From Lysobacter enzymogenes (GTDB lineage: Bacteria > Pseudomonadota > Gammaproteobacteria > Xanthomonadales > Xanthomonadaceae), in the NCBI RefSeq assembly GCF_017355525.1, contig NZ_CP067395.1, forward strand, positions 434,001 to 498,000: a stretch of 64,000 bases of DNA. Direction: 5' to 3'. Under the pieces are notes generated by a model. It did not search any database and was not told the origin of the DNA. It worked only from the letters and a program-made list of their open reading frames with translations. The stretch's first letter is position 1. Each line of letters begins with the position of its first letter. Both the position numbers and the translations under genes were made by a program. Of the stretch, positions 38,790 through 48,013 are shown piece after piece.

Positions 38790-40220
38790 TCAGTCGACCA
38801 GCTCCTGCACGTAGCGCATCAGCCGCTCCATCAGGTCGGGCTCGTGCGCAGCCGGCGCAGGCGCCGCGCCGAAGCGGCGCACGCCGGGCGCGGGCTTCGG
38901 TGCGAGCGTGCCGAAGTCGCGCACCACTCCAAGCGGTGCATACCCGGAGTACCCAGGAAACACATTGGCCAGGTTGCTGTTCCCCATACGCTTGACCAAC
39001 AGCTCCGACAACACCCGCCGATGATCCGTGGTCACCGGCACGTCGCCGAAATGCGGCGACAGGATTTCCGGATCCAGCCCCGACCACGAACCGTAGAAGC
39101 GCCGCCCGTTCACCGCGCCGCCGAGCACCAGCACCGGGTTGCCGTAGCCGTGGTCGGTGCCGCCGTTGGCGTTGGCGCGCACGCGCCGGCCGAATTCGGA
39201 CTGCACCACCACGGTCACGCGGCCGATGTGGCCGCTGGCTTCGAGCGCGGCGTAGAACGCCGACAAGCCCTGCGAGAGTTCGGCGATCTTGTTCTGGTAG
39301 TAGTGATAGCCGCTGCCGGCGGTGCCCTGGCCGTCGTGGGTGTCCCAGCCGCCGACGTCGAGGGTGGCGTAGTGCAGGCCGAGGCCGAACTGGATCGACT
39401 GGGCGATGGTCCACAGCTGCTGGGCGAAGCCGGTGGTCGGCCAGCCGGCCGGCACCGCGCTGTAGCTCTGCGTGGCGATCACCTGCAGCGCGCGGTCGGC
39501 GCGCTGGCCGCCGAGTTCCAGCGGCGACGCGCCGGTCCACAGGCTGGCCAGGGTTTCGTTGACGCCGCGGAAACCCGCCGGCGCGCCGCTGCGCGCCATC
39601 TGCCACGACCATGCGCCGGCGTTGAGGGCGAAGTCCGACGGGCTGGCCATGGTCAGCGCCTGCACCGACGACAGCAGCCCGGCCGGCTGGCGCGCGCCGA
39701 CGCCGAGCGCGGGCAATCGCTCGCTGCCGTTGAGGTTCGGCTGGGTGTTCATCGCCCGCGCCATCCAGCCGCTGCCGATGCCTTGCGCGCCGGGCGTGCC
39801 GAGGTCGATGTAGAGCTGCGCGTCGAAGTGGCTGCGGGTGACGCTGGTCAGCAGGCCGCAGGCGTGGACGATGCCCAGGTGTCCCGCGTTCCACAGGTCG
39901 CGCAGGCCGCTCGCGGACGGATGCAGGCCGAAGCCGGTGCCGGCGCCGCTGGCGAGCGTCAGCGGCAGCGCGCCGTACGCGCCGGTCGCGGCGATGGCTA
40001 GATTCGGCCGCGCCTGTTCGTAGAACGTGCGGTCGGCGCCGTCGATCGGCACGACCAGGTTGAGGCCGTCGAGGCCGCCGCGCAGGAACAGGTGCACGAC
40101 GGTGTCGTGGCCGTTGGCCGCGGCGAGGGCGGGATTGGCGAACAGCAGCGACGGGCCGGCGACCGCGGTCGCGGCGGCGGTGGCGCAGGTGCCCTTGAGG
40201 AATTCGCGTCGGGTGGTCAT
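38790..40220 (-). CDS. DUF1501 family Tat-exported protein
   Basis: This 476-residue protein begins MTTRREFLKG, a clear twin-arginine signal, followed by a hydrophobic stretch ending near ALAA (residue 34), so it is exported folded. The DUF1501 core shows HLFLRGGLDGLNLVVP and, later, VVQSEFGRRVRANANGGTDHG, which belong to the alkaline-phosphatase-like fold of the family. Function is undefined. It follows the DUF1800 gene by 12 bases on the same strand, a pairing seen in many bacteria. Confidence 0.9.
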   Translation of the reverse strand: MTTRREFLKGTCATAAATAVAGPSLLFANPALAAANGHDTVVHLFLRGGLDGLNLVVPIDGADRTFYEQARPNLAIAATGAYGALPLTLASGAGTGFGLHPSASGLRDLWNAGHLGIVHACGLLTSVTRSHFDAQLYIDLGTPGAQGIGSGWMARAMNTQPNLNGSERLPALGVGARQPAGLLSSVQALTMASPSDFALNAGAWSWQMARSGAPAGFRGVNETLASLWTGASPLELGGQRADRALQVIATQSYSAVPAGWPTTGFAQQLWTIAQSIQFGLGLHYATLDVGGWDTHDGQGTAGSGYHYYQNKIAELSQGLSAFYAALEASGHIGRVTVVVQSEFGRRVRANANGGTDHGYGNPVLVLGGAVNGRRFYGSWSGLDPEILSPHFGDVPVTTDHRRVLSELLVKRMGNSNLANVFPGYSGYAPLGVVRDFGTLAPKPAPGVRRFGAAPAPAAHEPDLMERLMRYVQELVD

Positions 40221-40232
40221 GTCGGCACCTGC

Positions 40233-41990
40233 TCAGCGGGTAAGGAATTCGGGCGACATCAGGATCAGCGAGACCATGCTGCGCAGCCGTTCCTGGTTGT
40301 AGTGGCGCTTGAGGTCGGTCGCGGCCCAGGCGTTGGTGTCGGCGACGACGTACGTCGCCGGATCGCCGTTCTGGGCCATGAACGCCACCAGCGTCTGCTT
40401 GCGCGCCGCGGTCGGCTGATAGCCGAGGATGCGCTGGCACCAGAAGTCGACCAGCGCATTGGCGGTCCACGACGGCACCTTGCTGCGCGTGGTCGCCAGG
40501 ATCGGCGCCAGCGGCGCGCCGTTGTCCTGGGTTTCGGTGAACCAGTTGAGGATCTTCCAGGTCATCGCATAGCTGCTGGAACCCGACCAGGCTTCGCGCG
40601 TGTCCGGATAGCCGTTCGGCGCCGGCCAGTCGTACGGCGCGTGGCCGGTGAAGCCCATGCGCCAGGCGAATTCGTCGCTCTTGGCGTTGCCGACCGCAAT
40701 GGTCCAGTCGCTGCCGAGCGTGCGCATCGCCGCCGCCATCGCTTCGAACGGACGCCGCGCTTTCGCCGCCCACACGTTGATGAAGGCGTCGTTGTTGAGG
40801 ATGTGGCGCAAGGTCTTGGCGATCTGGTCCGGCGCCTGCCAGTTCTGCCGGAACACCGCCGCCGCGCTCGCCACCAGCGCCGGGTCGGGCGTGTCGGACA
40901 TGAAGCGGCGGACCAGCTTCTTGCAGATGAAGCGGGCCACGCCGGGATGGCTGGCGAGGCGGTCGAGCACGTCGCGTCCGTCCTTCAGCGCCGGCTGCTC
41001 GGGATAGAGCATGCGCCCGAGCAGGAACTTCGGCCCGGCGTCGTGCCAGGCCTGGCGATAGACGAAGCTGCCGTCGTTGTCGTTGGGATACTGCCAATGC
41101 CCGTTCTTGACCGACCAGCCGGTGAAGGCCGAAGCGGTTTCGTACACGTCGATGTCGGTGTAGCCGGACGGGTAGTTGGGATCGTCGGCGTCCGGCGGCA
41201 CCTGGAACGGATCCATGAAGCCCAGGTAATGCTCGGCGCCGAGCGTGTGCAGTTCGAGCAGTTCGCGGGCGAAGTTCTCGTTCGGGCCGGCGCGGGTGTT
41301 GGCGGCGTTGTCGAGGTAGTAGAGCATCGAGGTGCTCTTGGCCACTTCCTCGAGCATGGCGCGGAAGTTGCCGAACGCGTGCGGGCGCAGCACGTCGCGC
41401 TGGTAGTGCACGTAGACCGGGCCGGCGTCGTAGTCGCCGACGGTGACGTTGAAGTGGTCGTGCCAGAAATTGACCATCACCTCGCGCAGCTGGCGCTTGG
41501 AGTGGACCGCGCGCACCAGCGCGCCGCGCTGGATTTCCCAGGCCGGGCGCATGCGGATTTCGTAGGCGGGGTTGGGCTTGACGTGGTCTTCCCACAACTG
41601 GGTCAGGGTCTTGCCCAGGGTGGTGTAGCCGGCGCTGGCCAGGCGCGCGTCGAGCGCGCTGTCGTCGATGTTCGACCAATCCAGCTGCCAGTCGATCCAG
41701 TTGGCCAGGCGCTGCGCGCCGGTCGTGCCGAGCGCGTTGAACTCGGCCACGCTCTGCGCGGTGGCGCCGTAGCTGAGGTTGTTGAGCGCGCGCACCGCGA
41801 ACGGCGCTTTCGGCAGGTCTTTGGGAATCGCCAACACCGGTGCGGCGCGCAGGTCCGGCGCCGCCGACGCGGCGCCGGCCAGTTTGGCCCGCGCGGCCGG
41901 CGACGGCGTGGCGCGGCCGAGCGCGCCGTAGCGCTGCAGCAAGTGGCGGCGCAGCGCGTCGCGTTCGGAATTCGACAACAGACTGGACAT
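40233..41990 (-). CDS. DUF1800 family protein
   Basis: This 585-residue protein shows the DUF1800 pattern: ALNNLSYGAT near 68, MVNFWHDHFNV near 175, ENFARELLELHTLGAEH near 245, and ICKKLVRRFMSD near 370. The family's role is unknown; pairing with exported DUF1501 proteins suggests a shared extracytoplasmic job, though no clear signal peptide is present here. GGAG lies 6 bases upstream of the ATG. It is the first gene of a two-gene operon and is divergent from the TonB-dependent receptor. Confidence 0.9.
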   Translation of the reverse strand: MSSLLSNSERDALRRHLLQRYGALGRATPSPAARAKLAGAASAAPDLRAAPVLAIPKDLPKAPFAVRALNNLSYGATAQSVAEFNALGTTGAQRLANWIDWQLDWSNIDDSALDARLASAGYTTLGKTLTQLWEDHVKPNPAYEIRMRPAWEIQRGALVRAVHSKRQLREVMVNFWHDHFNVTVGDYDAGPVYVHYQRDVLRPHAFGNFRAMLEEVAKSTSMLYYLDNAANTRAGPNENFARELLELHTLGAEHYLGFMDPFQVPPDADDPNYPSGYTDIDVYETASAFTGWSVKNGHWQYPNDNDGSFVYRQAWHDAGPKFLLGRMLYPEQPALKDGRDVLDRLASHPGVARFICKKLVRRFMSDTPDPALVASAAAVFRQNWQAPDQIAKTLRHILNNDAFINVWAAKARRPFEAMAAAMRTLGSDWTIAVGNAKSDEFAWRMGFTGHAPYDWPAPNGYPDTREAWSGSSSYAMTWKILNWFTETQDNGAPLAPILATTRSKVPSWTANALVDFWCQRILGYQPTAARKQTLVAFMAQNGDPATYVVADTNAWAATDLKRHYNQERLRSMVSLILMSPEFLTR

Positions 41991-42399
41991 GGCGCACTCC
42001 GGTTGGGCTGGCGTCGACGCGGCGTGACGACGGCGGGCGAACGGGGGCGCGAGCTTAGGGCGCGGGCAAGCGGCAAAGTCCGGGGCGGGTCACAGAACGC
42101 CGTGAACGCGGATGCGCGGCGTCACTGTTTGCGCGCGACTCTCGGCGGCTCGCCGCGCAGCCGCGCAATCGGTGGCGGCTCGCGCGTGATCGCGGCCACG
42201 CGGGTTGCGCTTAGCGCGTGTCGCGACGCTCGTGCGCTTTGCCGCACTTGTCGTTTCGAGCCTGTCGCGGCGCGGCTCGCGCGGCTTCGCGATCCGTGCG
42301 CGGCGGCACAGGCCGCGTGCAGCGCAGCCGGCAGACTTGCCGGCGAAGAAGCAAATGCCGGCGCGACATAAGCAGATGCGTCCGCTTCATTTCTGCATA
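41991..42399. other. Divergent intergenic region, no gene seen
   Basis: The gap between the DUF1800 operon and the TonB receptor holds no convincing gene on either strand. The receptor-proximal part (42360-42420) is less GC-rich and carries the dyad described next; promoters for both directions are expected here but none is clear. Confidence 0.45.
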
Positions 42400-42414
42400 T
42401 GTTGCGCAGCAACA
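42400..42414. promoter_or_regulatory. LacI-like dyad upstream of the TonB-dependent receptor
   Basis: TGTTGC-GCA-GCAACA is a 15-bp dyad with an alternating CG centre, similar in size and shape to LacI-family operators. It lies 84 bases before the receptor ATG. Xanthomonadaceae often control such receptors by LacI-type regulators (established knowledge), but no such gene is in the window. Confidence 0.45.
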
Positions 42415-42497
42415 AAGATGCTCCAACGCCGCGGCGCGCATAAGGGGATTCCACCAAGCGCGCTCGCCGGGCCTTCCATTCGCAGAGGATTTCCCCC

Positions 42498-45272
42498 ATG
42501 CAAGCCGTGTTCCGGCCGCAGCGTCGGCCGCTGTCCGTTTTTCTCGCGCTCGCGCTGTCGGCGCTGGCCGCGCCCGCCGCGGCGCAAACCGTCGCCGCCG
42601 CAGCCGATGCCGATACGCCGCAGAGCGAGCGCCCGGCGACGCTGCTCGATCAAGTCGTGGTCACCGGCTCGCGCATCCCGCGCGCGAGCCTGGAAGGCCC
42701 GTCGCCGGTCACCGTCATCGACGCCGCGGAGATCGACAAGCAGGGCTATCGCAACGCCTTCGACGCGCTCGCATCGCTGAGCCAGAACACCGGCTCGGTG
42801 CAGGGCGAAGACTTCGGCAACACCTTCACGCCCGCGGCGAACGTGGTCAACCTGCGCGGCCTCGGCCCCAACCACACCTTGGTGCTGATCAACGGCCGGC
42901 GCCAGGCCGACTATCCGCTGGCCTACGAAGGCTCGGTCAACGTCGTCAATCTCGCCAACATCCCCAGCGCGCTGATCGAACGCATCGAAGTGCTCGGCGG
43001 CGGCGCTTCGGCGGTGTACGGCTCCGACGCGGTCGCCGGCGTGGTCAACTTCATCCTCAAGAAGAAGTTCGACGGCACCCAGGTCAACGTGCGCGTCGGC
43101 GGCACCGAGCAGGGCGGCGGGCAGAACCAGCGCCTGCAAGTGGTCAGCGGGCATTCCTGGGACCGTCTCGACGCGGTCTACGGCGTCGAGCTTTCGCACC
43201 GGCAGGCGATCTGGGGCGATCAGCGCGACTTCATGGATTCGCTGCTCGACAATCCCACCGGCGCGCGCATCAACCCGACCCAGGTCGGCTATCGCCGCGA
43301 CGCCACGAGCAACAACTACATCGATCCGGGCGCGGCCTGCGCCGGTTTGTCCGGGCTGTACCACGGCTCGACCTTGCGCTCGAACAACCCGCGCCAGGGC
43401 TGGTACTGCGGCAGCAACGAAGCGCCGCCGGCGTTCTGGACCGTGCAGACGCAGAAGAAGAACGCCGACGCCTACGGCCTGCTGACCTGGCACCTGAGCG
43501 ACCGCACCGAGCTGTTCGCCGACGTGCAGCTGGGCATCGCCAGCATCGAGAACAACACCCGCGCGCCGAGCTGGACCTCGGACAACAACTACTTCTTCAA
43601 CCAGGCCAGCGGCCTCAACGAAATCTGGTACCGGCGCATCGCGCCGGAGGAAATCGGCTCGGCCCACGCCAACAACAACCGCTTCCTGGAGCGTTCGTGG
43701 GCGTTCTCGGTCGGCGCGCGCGGCGCGCTCGGCGACAGCGACTGGAACTACGAGCTGGCCTACAACCACGGCCGCAACGAGAACCGGACCAAGCGCCGCC
43801 AGTTCCTGGCCGGCATCAACGAGTTCTACCTCGGCCCGCGCCTGGGCACGACCGCGTCCGGCATCGGCATCTACAACCCCGATCCGGCGCGCCTGTACAC
43901 CGCGCTGACGCCGGCCGACTACCAGCGCCTGACCGGCTTCTACGAAGGCGTCAACGCCGCCTGGATCCAGAACCTGAGCTTCAGCGTCAACGGCAACCTG
44001 TTCGACCTGCCGGCCGGCACGGTCGGTTTCGCCGGCGTGATCGAAGCCGGCACTCAAGGCTATAGCAACCGCCCCGATCCGCGCCTGGGCGACGGCACCT
44101 TCTGGAACACCAGCGCCGGCTCGCGTTCCAGCGGCGACCGCGACCGCTACGCGATCGGCGCCGAGCTCAACGTGCCGATCTTCAAGACCCTGACCGCGTC
44201 GGCCGCCGCGCGCTACGACGAGTTCCGCTTCGCCGGGCGCAAGTCGGGCAAGGCGACCTGGAACGCCGGCCTGGAATACCGCCCGACCGACACCCTGCTG
44301 GTGCGCGCCACCGCCGCGACCAGCTTCCGCGCGCCGGACATGAACTACATCTTCGCCGCCGAAACCCGCGGCTATAACCCGGGCATGACCGACTACTGGC
44401 GCTGCCGCACCGCCGGGCAGGCGTACGACGACTGCGATTACTCCGGCCTGGCGATCGACTACACCAGCACCGGCAACACCAACCTCAAGCCCGAGAACGG
44501 CAAGTCGTACGGTCTCGGCGTGGTGTGGTCGCCGTCGGAGCACTTCGACCTGTCGGTGGACTACTACTCGATCCGCCTGGAAGACGAGCTCACCAACCTC
44601 GACAGCAGCCGCATCCTGCGCGAGGAGGCCGACTGCCGCCTGGGCCGCACCATCGGCGGCGAGCCGCGCGACATCAACTCGCCGAACTGCCGCGAAGTGC
44701 TGAGCCGGGTGATCCGCAACCCGTCCGACGCGCCGGTGCAGCCCGACCAGGTGCGGCGCGTGTTGGTCAACGCGATCAACGCCGCGTCCGAACGCAGCGA
44801 CGGCGTCGACCTCAAGAGCAACGTGCGCTGGAGCGCGGGCCGTTTCGGCGACTTCGCCGCGCGCGTGGCCTACACCCTGGTGATCAAGCGCGAGTACCAG
44901 CAGTTCTCCGACGACCCGCGCATCGACCTGCGCAACACGCTCGATCCGCAGCTGGCCGGCGACTGGCGCAGCAAGGTCAACGCCGGCCTGACCTGGAGCA
45001 TCGGCCCGTGGACCACCAGCCTCACCGCGCTGCGCTACGGCAGCCTGCCCAAGAGCGACGGCAGCGGCCGCTACGGCCCGTACACCAAGTACAACGGCAG
45101 CGTGTCGTACCAGTTCGGCGACCGCTCCTCGCTGTCGCTGATCGTCAACAACCTGCGCGATTCGAATCCGCCGCAGGACCGCAACAACGGCGGCTGGCCG
45201 TTCTATCCGGTCGGCAACTACGATCCGTACGGTCGCCAGTTCTGGCTGGAGTACGACGTCAAGTTCGATTGA
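42498..45272 (+). CDS. TonB-dependent outer-membrane receptor
   Basis: This 924-residue receptor has a signal peptide (1-29, ending APAAAQ), a TonB-box-like DQVVVTGSRI near residue 51, a plug domain (about 60-190; NLRGLGPNHTLVLINGRR and GGGASAVYGSDAVAGVVNF), and a beta-barrel that takes up the rest. Cysteine pairs occur in the loop CRTAGQAYDDC and in the next extracellular segment. It imports an unknown ligand by the TonB-ExbBD system. The last residues are LEYDVKFD, so the final residue is not the usual aromatic. GAGGA precedes the ATG; a terminator follows. Confidence 0.93.
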   Translation: MQAVFRPQRRPLSVFLALALSALAAPAAAQTVAAAADADTPQSERPATLLDQVVVTGSRIPRASLEGPSPVTVIDAAEIDKQGYRNAFDALASLSQNTGSVQGEDFGNTFTPAANVVNLRGLGPNHTLVLINGRRQADYPLAYEGSVNVVNLANIPSALIERIEVLGGGASAVYGSDAVAGVVNFILKKKFDGTQVNVRVGGTEQGGGQNQRLQVVSGHSWDRLDAVYGVELSHRQAIWGDQRDFMDSLLDNPTGARINPTQVGYRRDATSNNYIDPGAACAGLSGLYHGSTLRSNNPRQGWYCGSNEAPPAFWTVQTQKKNADAYGLLTWHLSDRTELFADVQLGIASIENNTRAPSWTSDNNYFFNQASGLNEIWYRRIAPEEIGSAHANNNRFLERSWAFSVGARGALGDSDWNYELAYNHGRNENRTKRRQFLAGINEFYLGPRLGTTASGIGIYNPDPARLYTALTPADYQRLTGFYEGVNAAWIQNLSFSVNGNLFDLPAGTVGFAGVIEAGTQGYSNRPDPRLGDGTFWNTSAGSRSSGDRDRYAIGAELNVPIFKTLTASAAARYDEFRFAGRKSGKATWNAGLEYRPTDTLLVRATAATSFRAPDMNYIFAAETRGYNPGMTDYWRCRTAGQAYDDCDYSGLAIDYTSTGNTNLKPENGKSYGLGVVWSPSEHFDLSVDYYSIRLEDELTNLDSSRILREEADCRLGRTIGGEPRDINSPNCREVLSRVIRNPSDAPVQPDQVRRVLVNAINAASERSDGVDLKSNVRWSAGRFGDFAARVAYTLVIKREYQQFSDDPRIDLRNTLDPQLAGDWRSKVNAGLTWSIGPWTTSLTALRYGSLPKSDGSGRYGPYTKYNGSVSYQFGDRSSLSLIVNNLRDSNPPQDRNNGGWPFYPVGNYDPYGRQFWLEYDVKFD

Positions 45273-45317
45273 GCCGGCTCGCTCGAACCGGCTGCGGCAC
45301 CGCGCGAACGCGCACGG

Positions 45318-45348
45318 AAAAGCGGGCCCATGCGGCCCGCTTTTGTTT
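45318..45348 (+). terminator. Terminator after the TonB-dependent receptor
   Basis: A perfect 11-bp stem (45318-45328 with 45334-45344, core AGCGGGCC) has a CATGC loop and ends in TTTTGTTT. As the stem begins with AAAA it can also act on the opposite strand for the small gene ending at 45404. Confidence 0.93.
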
Positions 45349-45403
45349 GCGCGACAGTTGCGGATCGAGCGGCCCGGTCAGGTCGGCCGCGCGCATTCGC
45401 GGT

Positions 45404-45826
45404 TCAGATCGGCCCGCCGATCGCGACCGTGCGGCCCAGCGTCTTGGCTTCGCCGGTGGCCAGGTTGGTGTAGGTCACCGAGACCAGGTCGACGATGCCG
45501 CTGCCGTTGCGGTAGGTGACGTTGCAACGGTTGCTCGTGCACGGCAGGACCATGCCGACTTCGTTGGTCCACACATAGCTGTAGTTGCCGGCCGGCAGGT
45601 TGCGCACTTCGAAATCGGCGCGGTAGCTGCTGGCCGGATAGAACGAGGTGCAGCGGCCGAGCGGGCCGTTGCCGGGCTGGTCGTTGGGGCCGACGAAGCA
45701 CCACAGCAGCGGGTTGCTGCCGATCTGCGCCTGCGCGGTGGCCGGCACCACGGCCGAGCCGACCGAAGCCAGCGCCAGCGCGCCGACCAGGGCCGCGTTG
45801 GCCAGCGTCCATCCAATCGTTTTCAT
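45404..45826 (-). CDS. Small exported protein of unknown function
   Basis: The 140-residue product has a signal peptide (1-33, LANAALVGALALASVGSAVV then ATAQAQ) and a mature part with four cysteines (LWCFVGP, GRCTSF, LPCTSNRC) that could form two disulfides. Beta-rich sequence with many Thr/Asn/Tyr follows. AGGA is 9 bases before the chosen ATG; an ATG three codons upstream has its ribosome site too close. It is divergent from the RegB-like kinase gene, which may be coincidental. No family recognised. Confidence 0.7.
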   Translation of the reverse strand: MKTIGWTLANAALVGALALASVGSAVVPATAQAQIGSNPLLWCFVGPNDQPGNGPLGRCTSFYPASSYRADFEVRNLPAGNYSYVWTNEVGMVLPCTSNRCNVTYRNGSGIVDLVSVTYTNLATGEAKTLGRTVAIGGPI

Positions 45827-45835
45827 GAGGTCCAT

Positions 45836-46117
45836 TCCTGTGTATCGCCAGTCCATTCCTGGCTGAGCGAGCTTAGGACGCCGCCGGCGCGCGTGCGGCC
45901 GACTGTCGTTACTGACAGGCGCGCGGGCCGATCCGGGCCGCGCCAGCGCGCGCGAATGCGGCATCGGTGCGGTTCCGCGCCGCGCCGCAGCATGGCCGCG
46001 CGCGGCTTCGCGGCGCCCGGGCCGGCGCCGGCGCAGCCGCGCCACCGCGGCGGGTTGCCGCAGCCGCCTTCGCGCAGGCGATGCGATAATCGAGCGTTCC
46101 GCCGTCGAGACCCGCCC
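45836..46117. other. Divergent intergenic region
   Basis: This GC-rich gap between the small exported protein and the sensor kinase has no gene seen. GCGATAATCGAGC near 46083-46094 is the only less GC-rich patch and could hold a promoter for the kinase, but no proper -35/-10 pair was found. Confidence 0.4.
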
Positions 46118-47326
46118 GTGCTGCAACTGCTGATCTACCTGCGCTACATGTCGGTGGCCGGCCAGATGCTGACCGTGGTGTTCGTCGCCCAGCGCCTGAA
46201 CCTGCCGATCCCGGCGCAGGCGCTGCTGTCGATCTCGTGCGCGCTGCTGTTGTTCAACGTGCTCAGCCACTGGTGGTGGCTGGCCCACCGCGACGCCGGC
46301 CCGCGCGCGCTGGCGCTGCAGTTGCTGGTCGACCTGCTGGCGCTGACCGCGCTGCTGTATTTCTCCGGCGGCCCGGCCAATCCCTTCGTCTCGCTGTACC
46401 TGGTGCCGGTGGCGCTGGCGGCGATCGGCCTGGACATCGCGCCGATGCTGGGCCTGACCGTGCTGACCGCGGCGCTGTACACCTGGCTGATGGGCCACCA
46501 CATCGAACTGCCGCACCTGCACGGCAGCGATTTCCAACTGCACGTCACCGGCATGTGGGTCAACTTCCTGCTCTCGGCCGGGATCATGGTGGTGGTGCTG
46601 AGCCGGTTCATGACCATCGTGCGCGAACAGCGCCGGCGTCTGTCGGAAGCGCGCGAACGCGCGATCCGCGACGAGTCGCTGTCGGCGCTGGGCTCGCTCG
46701 CCGCCGGCACCGCGCACGAGCTCAACACGCCGTTGGCGACGATGGGGCTGCTGGTCGACGACTGGCTCGGCGGCGAGCAGCCGCCGGCGCGCGAGGACAT
46801 CGAACTGCTGCGTTCGCAACTGGCGCACTGCCGCGATCACGTGCGCGCGCTGGCCGACATGGCCCGCCGCGGCGCGGCCGGCGAAACCAGCGTGGAAGCG
46901 GCCGACGCTTTCGTCCACGCCTGCGTCGACCGCTGGCGGCTGCTGCGGCCCAACGCCACCGCGCGCTTCTTCGGCGCCGCTGCGCCGCGCCGGATCCGGG
47001 TCGACGCCGGCTTGCAGCAGGCGCTGATCAACCTCATCAACAACGCCGCCGACGCCAACGCCGCGGCCGGCGTCGACGAACCGGTCGAGGTCGAAACCGC
47101 GCTGCGCGAAGGCCGTTTGAACATCGCCATCCGCGACCGCGGCGCCGGGCCCGCGCGCATCGCCCGCCCGCGCCGCGACGGCGAAGGCACCGGCCTGGGC
47201 ATTGGCCTGATGATTTCCAAATCCAGCATCGAACGCAGCCGCGGCACGGTCAAACTGAGCGAGCGCGAAGGCGGCGGCTGCGTCACCGAAGTCGAGCTGC
47301 CGCTGGCGGCGGAGGGCGCGGCATGA
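46118..47326 (+). CDS. regB: RegB/PrrB-type redox sensor histidine kinase
   Basis: This 402-residue kinase has six hydrophobic segments (about 5-160). The quinone-sensing heptad GGPANPF is at 84-90, the phosphorylated His200 in GTAHELNTPLA, and a cysteine at 238 (HCRDHV) matches the redox-active cysteine of RegB. The ATPase domain carries N-box NLINNAADAN (about 305-314) and GTGLGIGLMI. These are the defining RegB features (family knowledge). The start is GTG at 46118; ATG ten codons later is possible but trims the first helix. The stop overlaps the regulator start as ATGA. Confidence 0.88.
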   Translation: MLQLLIYLRYMSVAGQMLTVVFVAQRLNLPIPAQALLSISCALLLFNVLSHWWWLAHRDAGPRALALQLLVDLLALTALLYFSGGPANPFVSLYLVPVALAAIGLDIAPMLGLTVLTAALYTWLMGHHIELPHLHGSDFQLHVTGMWVNFLLSAGIMVVVLSRFMTIVREQRRRLSEARERAIRDESLSALGSLAAGTAHELNTPLATMGLLVDDWLGGEQPPAREDIELLRSQLAHCRDHVRALADMARRGAAGETSVEAADAFVHACVDRWRLLRPNATARFFGAAAPRRIRVDAGLQQALINLINNAADANAAAGVDEPVEVETALREGRLNIAIRDRGAGPARIARPRRDGEGTGLGIGLMISKSSIERSRGTVKLSEREGGGCVTEVELPLAAEGAA

Positions 47327-47865
47327 GCCTGCCGGCGCGGATCCTGCTGATCGACGACGACCTGGCGTTCTGCCAGGTGCTGGCGCGGATGCTGGCGCGG
47401 CGCGGGGTGCAGGCGCAGGCGCGCCACGACGCGGCCAGCGCGCTGGCGCTGCTGGACGAGTTCGCTCCGGACGGCATCGTGCTCGACCTCAAGCTCGGCG
47501 CCGACAACGGCCTGCTGATGATCGGCGAACTGCGCCGGCGCTGCCCGCAGGCGCGCATCGTCCTGGCCACCGGCTACGCCAGCATCGCCACCGCGGTCGA
47601 CGCGATGCGCCGCGGCGCCTGGAACTATCTGCCCAAGCCGTTCGACATCGACGCGCTGGCGCAGGCGTTCGAAGCGCAGGGCGAGGACGCCGCGCCGCCG
47701 CCGGCGGCGCCGGTGTCGCTGCGCCGGCAGGGTTGGGAGCATATGCAGCGGGTGCTGGCCGAGTGCGGCGGCAACGTCTCGCAGGCCGCGCGCGTGCTCG
47801 GCGTCGACCGGCGCACCTTGCAGCGCAAGCTGGCCAAGCGGCCGGTCAAGGAGCGACCGGAGTAG
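47323..47865 (+). CDS. regA: RegA/PrrA-type response regulator
   Basis: Response regulator (180 aa) with acidic pocket Asp11-Asp13, phosphoacceptor Asp55 (IVLDLKL), threonine near 83, and Lys in LPKPFD. After a short Pro/Ala linker comes a Fis-type helix-turn-helix (GGNVSQAARVLGVDRRTLQR), the compact output domain characteristic of RegA/PrrA/ActR. It pairs with the upstream kinase by a 4-base overlap. RegBA systems control respiration and other redox-linked genes; targets here are not known. Confidence 0.9.
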   Translation: MSLPARILLIDDDLAFCQVLARMLARRGVQAQARHDAASALALLDEFAPDGIVLDLKLGADNGLLMIGELRRRCPQARIVLATGYASIATAVDAMRRGAWNYLPKPFDIDALAQAFEAQGEDAAPPPAAPVSLRRQGWEHMQRVLAECGGNVSQAARVLGVDRRTLQRKLAKRPVKERPE

Positions 47866-47921
47866 GGCGTTCGGGATCTCGTCGGAATCCGGCTGAAGCC
47901 GGCGGATCGGCCGCCAACGAA

Positions 47922-47949
47922 AAGACCCCGCGATGGGTTGCGGGGTCTT
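47922..47949. terminator. Bidirectional terminator between convergent genes
   Basis: AAGACCCCGC pairs with GCGGGGTCTT (47922-47931 with 47940-47949) around an 8-base loop. On the minus strand it is followed by TTTCGTT, so it best fits the end of the small gene at 48014-48274. It can also end the two-component operon. Confidence 0.8.
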
Positions 47950-48013
47950 CGGTGTTCGCGATGCTTCGGCAGGTTCCGCCTGCGCTAAAGCCTTTTGCTG
48001 CGCCGATGGACGC

